Source: Gracilaria caudata
Taxonomy: Eukaryota; Rhodophyta; Florideophyceae; Gracilariales; Gracilariaceae
NCBI GenBank assembly: GCA_030374735.1
Contig: JASCIV010000647.1
Span: 1-15,184 of the forward strand
Length of the DNA: 15,184 nucleotides
Direction of reading: 5' to 3'
Below, in pieces: positions 1 through 7,048 of the stretch. The notes beneath the pieces were generated by a model. That model had not been told where the DNA came from, did not search any database, and was given only the letters and a program-made list of their open reading frames with translations. Made by a program: the position numbers and the translations under genes. Numbering within the stretch: the stretch's first letter is position 1; every line of letters begins with the position of its first letter.

Positions 1-281
1 TGTCAGGGTGTTCCAAGAGCCAATGTACCCAGGCAAAGCTACACACGTCCCACGTGTCCATCACCACTCAATGGTCCCAGAATCCATACCATCTAGTAAG
101 GTCCGCATGCCACATGCCAGAGAGCACCCAAGAATTAGGGACAGTCTCCACATCAACATCACTTCACCCAGAAGGGGGTCCACATCCTTAGAGAAGGAAC
201 TAGCACCACCGATATCGGTAGATTTGCTCTACACTAAGTATCCGAAAGGTCGCACTAGTAGCCTATATAAAGCCTCGTCAT
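1..281 (+). repeat. LTR-like retrotransposon head (U3, TATA, start of R), probably partial
   Basis: The window opens with TGTCAGGGTG, a typical TG-starting LTR terminus. The 10-mer CATACCATCT follows at 85-94, a TATA box at 264-271 and CCTCGTCAT at 273-281. The same words occur in the same order on the minus strand at 14752-14418. Collinear sharing of these landmarks over about 300 bp suggests two diverged LTRs of one family (copia-like lengths). No CA-ending terminus, primer-binding site, target duplication or gag/pol coding sequence is visible next to it, so this may be a solo or truncated LTR. The left boundary coincides with the window edge and cannot be confirmed. Confidence 0.35.
264..271 (+). 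promoter_or_regulatory. TATA box (TATATAAA)
   Basis: A TATATAAA octamer lies 27 bp before the first ATG downstream (298). If the surrounding sequence is an LTR, this is its U3 promoter. That ATG opens a 50-codon frame (298-450) with no recognisable features, so no gene is called from it. Confidence 0.35.
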
Positions 282-721
282 TCACCAGGAGCCGGAAATG
301 AGCTCCCGGCAGACTTGTGCCGATCAATGCAGCTTGTGTCAGATACCTCCTCTCACTGCGCTACGTAATGAACTTCTCCACGTTTTCAGAAGCTCATGGG
401 ACAACTGTACCGTGCTCCACGACGCAGTTTTCAAAAACAATGAAACGTAAACTTTTGACGCCATATCCCCACTAGCAATTCATAACAAGTTTACGCGACT
501 GTTTCTCCTTTGAAACGCACCCCTTTTATATTTAAAATAACAAGATGCTTTTCTCATACTTATTTTTTGTTCACGGAATACCGAAGAGGCACATTTTTGT
601 GCTTCACTCCGAAGGCGAATATAAACTACCAAATGCAAATTTTGCTTTTCTCAATTTGGAACCGACTCAACCAGCTATACACAACCTTCTCAATTGAATC
701 GGCCAATTTATTTTCACAACT
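282..721. other. Non-coding stretch, nothing recognised
   Basis: Only short open frames are present, including an unremarkable 50-codon ATG frame at 298-450. A minus-strand segment around 320-370 has a weak resemblance to a Pol III A box, but no B box or cloverleaf follows. I see no RNA gene, repeat unit or terminator here. Confidence 0.4.
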
Positions 722-936
722 ATGTATGGCAACCTGAAATCAAGTAGCAAAACTAACAAGACCAGGAGATTCCGACTCAAAAGAAGTCTACAGCTCAAAC
801 AAATTATAATCCAGACAGTCGCGGAACTTCTGGAACAGAAAATCAGACACACAACACACAAAGAATGGAATCCCATTTACAGCTTTTGCGACCATATAAC
901 AATGGAGCCGTTTGGCGATCCATTCATCTACGAAAG
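722..936 (+). pseudogene. 5' part of a possible host ORF interrupted by the hAT insertion
   Basis: An ATG at 722, with an in-frame stop just upstream at 695-697, starts a frame that runs to the hAT insertion point at 936. Joining 936 to 6005, as in the site before insertion, keeps the frame open to a TAG at 6105-6107, giving 105 codons. The product would be basic at the N-terminus and acidic and Ser/Thr-rich at the C-terminus. I recognise no family. Open frames of this size occur by chance in this window, so the case rests only on the frame surviving the junction. The two target-site copies would encode the same Tyr-Glu pair (TAC versus TAT). Confidence 0.22.
929..936. repeat. Left 8-bp target-site duplication of the hAT element (TACGAAAG)
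   Basis: TACGAAAG abuts the left hAT terminus. Eight bases is the canonical hAT duplication length. Its partner is TATGAAAG at 5997-6004 (7 of 8 identical, one C/T transition), displaced from the hAT right end because a second transposon inserted at the TA. Confidence 0.85.
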
Positions 937-959
937 CACGGGTTGGTACAATACGATTG
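937..959 (+). repeat. Left terminal inverted repeat of hAT element
   Basis: This end begins CACGGGTTGGT and ends CGATTG. It pairs with the reverse complement of 3438-3460 at 17 of 23 positions, including an 8-bp identical block GGGTTGGT and a terminal CGATTG block. Confidence 0.85.
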
Positions 960-968
960 TGTCGTATT

Positions 969-1115
969 GCAATCCCTCTGTCTTCGTGCAATCCCAATTG
1001 CAATTCACATTCTTTACTGCAATCATTACCAATCTCTAAACTGTAACATGCAATCCTTTTGCAATCATCTGCATTTCCCTGCAATCAGTTGCAATCAACA
1101 GTTCTGGTTGGCAAT
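969..1115 (+). repeat. Left subterminal GCAAT repeat cluster (9 copies)
   Basis: GCAAT, mostly followed by C, begins at 969, 988, 1000, 1019, 1050, 1061, 1081, 1091 and 1111. Spacings are 19, 12, 19, 31, 11, 20, 10 and 20 bases, close to whole turns of B-DNA. hAT transposases such as maize Ac bind multiple short subterminal motifs, so these are candidate transposase sites. Confidence 0.7.
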
Positions 1116-1197
1116 TTTAAACAATCATAAACATCAGTTCTATTCAGTACCTAATAAAGAAATTAAGTCATTCACCGACGTCCTTGTGTTACGAAAC

Positions 1198-3192
1198 CTA
1201 CATGTTTGTGTCTTCCTGTCCTTTAGCAATGAGATACATCGCCTTTTGCACTAGATTAACGTCCCAAAACCTCTCGTTCACACGCAAGAAAATAATAGCC
1301 TCGAATAGCAAAGGACTAGATTTCATTCTGTTTTGGGACAGAATGTTGGTGGCAATCGACCATAAACGTTCCATATCAGCTACAGATCCAAGAATAAAAT
1401 CACAATTCCTGTAACCAATCTTCTGAACCTTCCTGCGCTTCTGCTTGTGTAAACGCTCCACAAAAGAGGACTTAAACGAAACTTCATCAGAAATGTCCTG
1501 TAACGTCTGCGGTGCTTCAATCAACAGGCTTTTGCACGCATCACGTTCTTCTGTAGACAAAGAACTGCACTCTCCACTTTGAATCTTCACAACTCCACTC
1601 TCGAAGAAGGGGTCACTGAGAATATCGGCATCAGTGGCAATATACTTTTCCTTCAAAAAGCATCGGTACAGTGGAGATGAGCTATCGTGAAATCCATTAG
1701 CAACATCCTCTGATAACATATTCACAGCATCTTGACATTTGAACAAAGGCAACTTGTGCACCTGCAAGTATTTCGTAGCTCCATCAATTTCGAGCAACGG
1801 TTTGCACTACCTTTCTACCTTTGTCTTGAACGATACAGAGTCATCGATGGTCAATTCCACCCGATCATCCTGGCTAACGGTTATCAGTTCATCGCGGATC
1901 CTCAGAAATCGATCAAGCATATGGAGTTTTCCTGACCGCCTTGTCTGATTGTATAGCACCGGTCTTAAGTCCACGAGGTTTCGTAGGACAGCGGCAACAC
2001 ATAGCCGCTGTTTGCATTCTGACATCGTCTGGTGTACCTTTTCGATCATGTACCGAACATCAGCTGTCATCTTAACCATGTGATTGACCTCCAGGTTTAA
2101 CAAGTGGCTCTTACACGCAACGTGGGGGATACTAAGCAATCTTGCAACCTTCTTGTTCACTTTGCAGTTGTCCGCCGTTTGGCACAGTACCCATTCCGTA
2201 TCATCTATCCCGAAAAACTGAAACATAGATAAGATGTGCTGCGCATGTGTCTCAGCGGTGAAATCGACGGCCTCTTCGTCGATAGTGTGCGCAAGATCTT
2301 CATCCTCATCCTCATTGGCGATGCTTTCCATGGGCGAGCAGGAGAGCAATGCAAGCTGCACGGCATCTCTACGATGCTTGGAAGTCTGATCCACAGATGG
2401 GATTGAGTGGTTGGTGTACGGTGCAAAAATTCCGATGTAGTGTATACCCCCACAGCTCCACCCATCATGCAGAATTGCTCCCTGCCCTGCCTGCTTTAGC
2501 TCAGAGCCAATTCGGGATTCAACTAGCTCCGTAAGCTTTAGCATGACCTGGCGCACTGTTTTCACAGAAAACCTCTCTCTATGCTTCGAAAACAAACGGA
2601 TCTCCTTATCCTCGACGGTTGTGATCGGCATATTTTTGAATACGATTAGTCGAATATAATCGTGTAGAGCCTGCTCTTTCTGCGTAACACTCACAAGGTA
2701 AGGCTTGAAATGGGTGTCACAAGAATGATTCTGCTTCTCTTTGAGGTTCGAAAAGTACAAGTCGTACAGTTTGTCGTCTACACCCTGTGCAATACATGCG
2801 CGCAGATGTCGGAAGGGATTCTGAAACTCTGTGTTCTTCTGAAATGCAATTTCTCCGTTGGCTTCTCTGCAAAGCTCGTTAGGGCACTGGTACACCAAAT
2901 ACGTCTTCTTAGAATGTTCTCCGTCTTTTGAGACCGGAGTTCTTGATTCTTCTCTTCGAAACCGGCAAAGGAGATTGACTACTGCTTTTGGTGACGGAGC
3001 GTGTTCATTTGCGGTCATTGTAGAGTTGAAAGGGGATTTGGTTACAGAATTGTTGGGCGTGATACAAAAGGAGATTGTGCTGTTTCTGTTGCTGCTGGTA
3101 GTGAGAAGGACGCTGGCTGGTCTTATATGCGCTGGTTTGTGCTCCAATGAGTATGAAACGGTTAGGATCATTTCAAACCTTGAAGAGCTCAT
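1198..3192 (-). pseudogene. hAT-family transposase, interrupted by one in-frame stop codon
   Basis: The gene would encode the transposase that cuts and rejoins the surrounding element in the nucleus. One frame of 665 codons runs from ATG 3192 to TAG 1198, broken only by TAG at 1807-1809 (codon 462). The native start is perhaps the second Met, at 3018, because the first 58 residues look like non-coding translation. Visible in order are a BED-like zinc finger (C103, C108, H129, C133), the first catalytic Asp in LHDGWS (D243), the second in QTADNCKVNKKVA (D341) and a CxxH pair in IPHVACKSHLLNL (C360, H363). Past the stop comes the hAT dimerisation region, including ADMERLWSIATNIL, FEAIIFL and ERFWD. 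Reading continues in the same frame beyond the stop, so this is a nonsense change, not an indel. The domain order resembles hATs common in oomycete and algal genomes. Confidence 0.88.
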
Positions 3193-3278
3193 AGCGAAGA
3201 ATGTAACGCCATTTCATGCTTTCGATATAAACCGATTCGATATCTACAAAGAGTGCCGTTAACTTTTTAGCTTCTACT

Positions 3279-3441
3279 GCAATGCAAGATGATGATTACT
3301 TTTTGTGCAATCTGTTGCGATGGTAGGCAAAAACCCAATCAAGTGGCAATCTCGGATTCGCAGCGCAATCATATTTCGATTGCTCTTCTTCAGAGCAATC
3401 TGTGATTGCAATCAGGAATTGGAATCGATTGGACACGCAAT
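3279..3441 (+). repeat. Right subterminal GCAAT repeat cluster (7 copies plus reverse copies)
   Basis: GCAAT begins at 3279, 3307, 3346, 3365, 3395, 3408 and 3437, with reverse-orientation ATTGC copies also present (for example at 3379). Most copies have the same plus-strand orientation as in the left cluster, although the terminal repeats themselves are inverted. Spacings are 28, 39, 19, 30, 13 and 29. Confidence 0.65.
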
Positions 3442-3460
3442 CGATTGAGACCAACCCCTG
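3438..3460 (-). repeat. Right terminal inverted repeat of hAT element
   Basis: Read on the minus strand it begins CAGGGGTTGGT and ends CGATTG, matching the left terminus at 17 of 23 positions. Its outer edge directly abuts the TA target site of the pogo-like element. Confidence 0.85.
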
Positions 3461-3462
3461 TA
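3461..3462. repeat. TA target-site duplication, left side of pogo-like element
   Basis: This TA dinucleotide precedes the terminal inverted repeat at 3463 and matches TA at 5997-5998. TA duplication is the hallmark of Tc1/mariner/pogo integration. The TA was originally the first two bases of the right hAT target-site copy. Confidence 0.85.
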
Positions 3463-3487
3463 CAGCGGGGTCAGGTCTATATTGAAC
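3463..3487 (+). repeat. Left terminal inverted repeat of pogo-like element
   Basis: This end starts CAGCGGGGTCAGG and ends TTGAAC, and matches the reverse complement of 5972-5996 with 3 mismatches in 25. Confidence 0.92.
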
Positions 3488-3816
3488 AGTCCAAGACCTT
3501 TTCAGCTCGTGTGGGAGAACCGCTGGGACCTAAAACCTGAAACTTCGGGAACCTGTTTCTGGCTGTCTTGGCAAGCTTCTTCGAGCTTTGTGGCAGAAAC
3601 CGAAGCAAACTCGAGGAGCTAGGCGACATTGAAGACAAAGTTGAACACCCCCTATCATTTTGACATCAGAGGTTGTCGACATTTGAACAAAACGCACGTA
3701 TGATAGGTTTACGTAAATTCTCACCCAATAAAAACTAGCATTCAAGGACACGTATGCCGCTCTCTGACATCATTTAACATCAACCTCTGTCTTCGAACAA
3801 CCGTCACTCTTTTGTC

Positions 3817-5579
3817 TCACCTCCGCCCAAGTTGAAGCAGCAGCACTCGAGCTTCGTGCGCTTCACAATAACGCGCTTTTGCGGCAGCGGCGCGGACACG
3901 CAATGGACGCACCTCAGCGATAGGGTCTCCATAGCGATGATGACGATACTTGGCGCGTTCGCGCTCGAATACCGCACGAGCAACGCGCTTCTTCTTACGC
4001 TCTGCTTCGCATTTCTCCTCTAGTACCCGCTCTCGTTCCAACTGCTCTGCCACCTTTTTTGCCTTTGCCTCTTGCTGGAGCTTGAGCAGTCCCAAAGCTG
4101 CATCGGAAGTGACGACAGCGCCGTAAGAGGTATCCAGAAAACCAGTGCTTTGAACTTGTAAGTCTCCAAGTATCTCCACCGTCTGCGCTCGGCGTTTCTC
4201 ATCTAACATGTGAACCATTTCTTGAACTGATGCGATCCGATAGGTGTCGTCGCAGCTGTAGGGCCTTGCGTGGGCAAAAAGACGAAACTCATCCAACGGC
4301 ACTATCCCCGTCTTCCGAAAACCTGCTTTGATATTCAAAGAAGAAAAAGTTTCTTCGTAGCTTTCTTGATTATCTTACAAACGTCAAATTCGTTGAAGAT
4401 GTGATGGGCTGCGAGTCCTTTGGTAATTTCGTCACAGATGGTTCGGAACTTTGCCTTGAATGGCGCGAATACTCCGACGTCCAGTGGTTGCGTGGTGCCG
4501 CTTGTGTGGGCGGGGAGGGCATAGGCGATTATCCCGTTTTCTCTGAAGCGTTGGAGAACAGGAATAGACAGGTGAGAGCGGTACCCGTCGTATATGAAAA
4601 GAATTTTGCGATTGTTGGCACGAAGATCCTTCGTGTCCTCGATGAACGAATCCGCCCATTCTTTGAAGATATTAGTGTCAACCGCTGCAACATCTTTCCT
4701 GGTCGTTACAAGCGTTCCGCGTGGGAGGCATTCGGCAATGCTCTCTAGGTAGTCGCGAGATGGATCATGTCTGTGCTGGTATTGGCGAATTCTCAACTTC
4801 GTGCCTTGCAACACAACGAGTGGTCTTGCTTTTTCTCCATTCCCGTGCACAGCTGCCAGAAGAGTAATGTGATTGACGTTCTGAAATGTTGCGCCGCAGG
4901 TCAACAATTTGTGACTACGGGTCGTGTAACCTCTACGACCCGAATTACCACCTTCCTTCCATGCGGAGACGCCAGTCTCGTCAAGGTTGACGATTCTCGA
5001 CGAGTCAATGGAGTGTTCACGAATGAGGTGTTCAATTTTGGCGAAGTGTAACACCAGTACTTCTGCATTAGTTGCTTTATATCGTTGGGCATCCTGTCGG
5101 CGCTGTGTTCGAAATGCAATGACGTCGTTGTGACGTTTCTCGAATGCCCTACAGAAGGCTACACCTGGACGTTCGTCTTTGAACGGAAGACGAATTCGTC
5201 GATTGCGCGGCATTGTCTTGATCAGCATTTCAACAACGTCAACAAGATCTTTGCGAGTTAATGGCCTTCCGTTTTCAGCGTAGTGTAACATAACTTCAAC
5301 CACTCGTCGTTCCTCTGCGGCGGTTAATGCAGTGCGCTTCTGTTTTTCCTGCTTGTCTTCGAAGTTGTGGGTGTACTTATAGTACAAAGTGGACGGCGAC
5401 ATATGGACTTTGCGGGCGGCTTTTCGAAACGAGTAACCTTTGTTTATAAGGTTAAAGCCGCGATAAACTCGAAGATGCTCTCTTCTGGCTGCTGCAGAGC
5501 TGGATTCGAGGAGTACATTGGGGATTGGCTCGTTTGGTGCAAGATTTACACGACGTCTTAGAGATGATTGTCTTGACAT
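3817..5579 (-). pseudogene. pogo/Fot-like DDE transposase, broken by a 1-base frameshift
   Basis: This is the transposase that would mobilise the surrounding element. ATG at 5579 opens a 414-codon frame. It holds a psq-like helix-turn-helix (about residues 30-70, including KGYSFRKAARKVHMSPSTLYY), a CENP-B-like second DNA-binding segment (about 85-165) and the DDE_1 catalytic core. The catalytic Asp residues are in IVNLDETG (D200), ILFIYDGYRSH (D331) and TTQPLDVGVF (D367), with 35 residues between the last two. The frame stops at 4335, but the expected continuation (NIKAGFRKTGIVPLDEF) is in the overlapping frame from about 4338 to 3817, followed by a charged coiled-coil tail. The second frame has no ATG at its start. 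The shift falls at an A-run (4344-4348 on the plus strand) and equals one lost base. Alternatives are programmed slippage or a sequencing error. Confidence 0.88.
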
Positions 5580-5971
5580 TGTGCGAGTCGAGGAGTGAGT
5601 TACAGACGTCTACAAGGCTTGGAGAGCCATTTGTGTTTATATATTGGTGTGCTTGCTCTAGTTTGGAAGAGATTCTTGTTGGGGCATTGGTTTGGAAGGG
5701 TAAGCTGGCCATTACGTTTTTTGGTTGTTGGTTTGTTTCGGTTTGTTGCGCGAGTTTGCGATGGTTATTAACTCTAGAGAGGTATCGATTGTGTAGGAGA
5801 TACTTTATTGTAAAGGTTTATTGAGTAACGTTGAGTTCATCTTGTTTGGAAGATGAAGTAGGAAGCATATCTCTTTCACCTCCGAAAATCTTCAGGCCCA
5901 AAATGAGGCCAAATGTTGCGAAATTGGGTGTGTTTTGGCCGAATTTAGGTGTTCAAGGTTTCAGAGCACAA

Positions 5972-5996
5972 GTTCAACTTAGGCCTGACCCCGCTG
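5972..5996 (-). repeat. Right terminal inverted repeat of pogo-like element
   Basis: Read on the minus strand it starts CAGCGGGGTCAGG and ends TTGAAC, the mirror of 3463-3487 (22 of 25). It is followed immediately by TA at 5997. Confidence 0.92.
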
Positions 5997-6004
5997 TATG
6001 AAAG
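5997..6004. repeat. Right 8-bp target-site copy of the hAT (TATGAAAG), containing the pogo TA duplication
   Basis: TATGAAAG matches the left hAT duplication TACGAAAG at 7 of 8 bases. Its first two bases are also the right TA duplication of the pogo-like element. The other TA copy remains at 3461-3462 beside the hAT end, which proves the order of insertion. Confidence 0.85.
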
Positions 6005-6107
6005 CACTGAGCCCATGGACACCTCCGACTCAGAACCCTGCGCAATGATGGGCGTGACAACAGAAATAAATGCAATGGATGTCTACTTCTCGAATTATCT
6101 TGAGTAG
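5999..6107 (+). pseudogene. 3' part of the possible interrupted host ORF
   Basis: This is the continuation, across the reconstructed empty site, of the frame beginning at 722. It contributes 33 codons after the junction, Thr/Glu/Asp/Met-rich, ending at TAG 6105-6107. It shares the hAT target-site remnant (5997-6004) at its left edge. The assignment is speculative and depends on the interrupted-gene interpretation. Confidence 0.2.
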
Positions 6108-6945
6108 TTCTGATCCCCAAATCAGCTAAAAATAAAGTCTCAGTGTGCATACTGAAAAAATTAAAAAGAATGTTTTCATGTTTTACGAAGGTCGTTATAT
6201 ATGTGCCGCTTTCAAAGCTGATTCTACACGTCATCATCGAAACGCATGGGCCTGCTAAATGTCGTTGAGCAAGAAGATGTTTTCTCCACGTAAAAAGATA
6301 CGAGAGTGTTCGAACGTGGGCCAAGGTGAGAAGCAATGCACAACCAGTGGAGAATGGTACCCATACGGCTATTGGACGCCAGTTTCGGTCCAACAACAGT
6401 CAGCAGAGCATAAAAAGTGTGCAGTTCACAGCTCTCTTTGCAAGGGGCTGAATAATATGATCGTCTTGATTCTATCCCCGACTATAGTAGCATTTAAGGG
6501 AAGAAGTGGAGCACGACTTGGGAGAGTGCCTGAGGGTGCTCATGATTTGGCTCTTTGGCCCGTCCAATGAGGTCACCCAAAGCCGGGACTTTGCGTGGCA
6601 CAAATCATCATGACATGACACATTGTGCCAGAGATGTTGTACTGCCCCTTGGGTAGATCTCAACATCAGAACCATAACAACCTGAAGAACCCCGTCGTAC
6701 AGACGCTACAACGCCAATTTTGTGCAAAATAAGCCGTTGTGGCACTCTTTGCCCATGCTGCTAGACGTCCTTTTCACCATCTTGTTGTGTACTTCTCTTG
6801 CTCTTGAGCAAAAGCCCATTGCGGAGCTCATTGTAATATTGCGGAACCGACTTAAGCCTTACAATGTGGGACAAGATGCCCGAGATGCTGTAAATGTTTG
6901 GAAAGTAAACGATGTGAAATCTACTCTCAAACTGCAGAGAGCATC
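6108..6945. other. Intergenic region upstream of the cysteine-rich protein gene
   Basis: No convincing gene is visible. A 103-codon ATG frame at 6259-6570 has no domain, signal peptide or compositional bias and looks like chance. No repeat or RNA gene was recognised. Confidence 0.4.
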
Positions 6946-6952
6946 TATATAA
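6946..6952 (+). promoter_or_regulatory. TATA box of the cysteine-rich protein gene (TATATAA)
   Basis: TATATAA lies 97 bp before the ATG at 7049, placing a likely transcription start about 25-30 bp downstream (near 6975) and a 5' leader of roughly 70 bases. No ATG occurs in that leader, which supports 7049 as the start codon. Confidence 0.6.
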
Positions 6953-7048
6953 GCGTCTCGGTGTTTCTTTCTTGTCAACGCTTTCGTCTCCAGCTCACCC
7001 CAGTGAGAGCAGTCGCAATACATCTGTCATCGGGAAGGTCACTGAACA

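Larger units (their letters stand above)
937..3460 (-). mobile_element. hAT-superfamily DNA transposon, 2524 bp, full length but with disabled transposase
   Basis: The element has imperfect terminal inverted repeats of 23 bp (937-959 and 3438-3460, 17 of 23 matching, starting CACGGGTTGGT and CAGGGGTTGGT). It has an 8-bp target duplication (929-936 with 5997-6004) and a minus-strand hAT transposase filling most of the interior. Dense GCAAT motifs lie inside each terminus, as expected for transposase-binding subterminal repeats. The single-base divergence of the target duplication and the internal nonsense codon suggest an older, non-autonomous copy. It is the older of two nested insertions. 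Confidence 0.9.
3463..5996 (-). mobile_element. pogo/Fot-like Tc1-mariner DNA transposon, 2534 bp
   Basis: Terminal inverted repeats of 25 bp (3463-3487 and 5972-5996) match at 22 of 25 positions, sharing CAGCGGGGTCAGG at the tips. TA target duplications flank both ends. The interior carries one minus-strand DDE_1-type transposase with DD35D spacing, which fits the pogo/Fot1 branch better than classical mariner (DD34D). The left 330 bp and right 390 bp are non-coding. It inserted into the right-hand target-site copy of the adjacent hAT element and so is younger. Confidence 0.93.

Noticed and set aside
8..301. 97-codon open frame at the left edge
   Set aside because: It starts at GTG, not ATG, has no domain or signal peptide, and overlaps the LTR-like segment with its TATA box.
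310..372. tRNA-like segment on the minus strand
   Set aside because: TAGCGCAGTGAGAGG resembles a Pol III A box, but no B box matching GGTTCGANNCC follows and no cloverleaf can be formed.
1761..1810. Intron removing the TAG in the hAT transposase
   Set aside because: The candidate 49-base intron (GTAGTG...TTGCAG) would change the frame and run into a stop, whereas the unspliced frame continues correctly after the TAG.
3461..3468. TACAGCGG as the right hAT target duplication
   Set aside because: It matches the left copy at only 4 of 8 bases and consists of TA plus the pogo terminal repeat. TATGAAAG across the pogo element matches 7 of 8.
6259..6570. 103-codon ATG frame upstream of the cysteine-rich gene
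   Set aside because: No homology recognised and no consistent features; likely chance.
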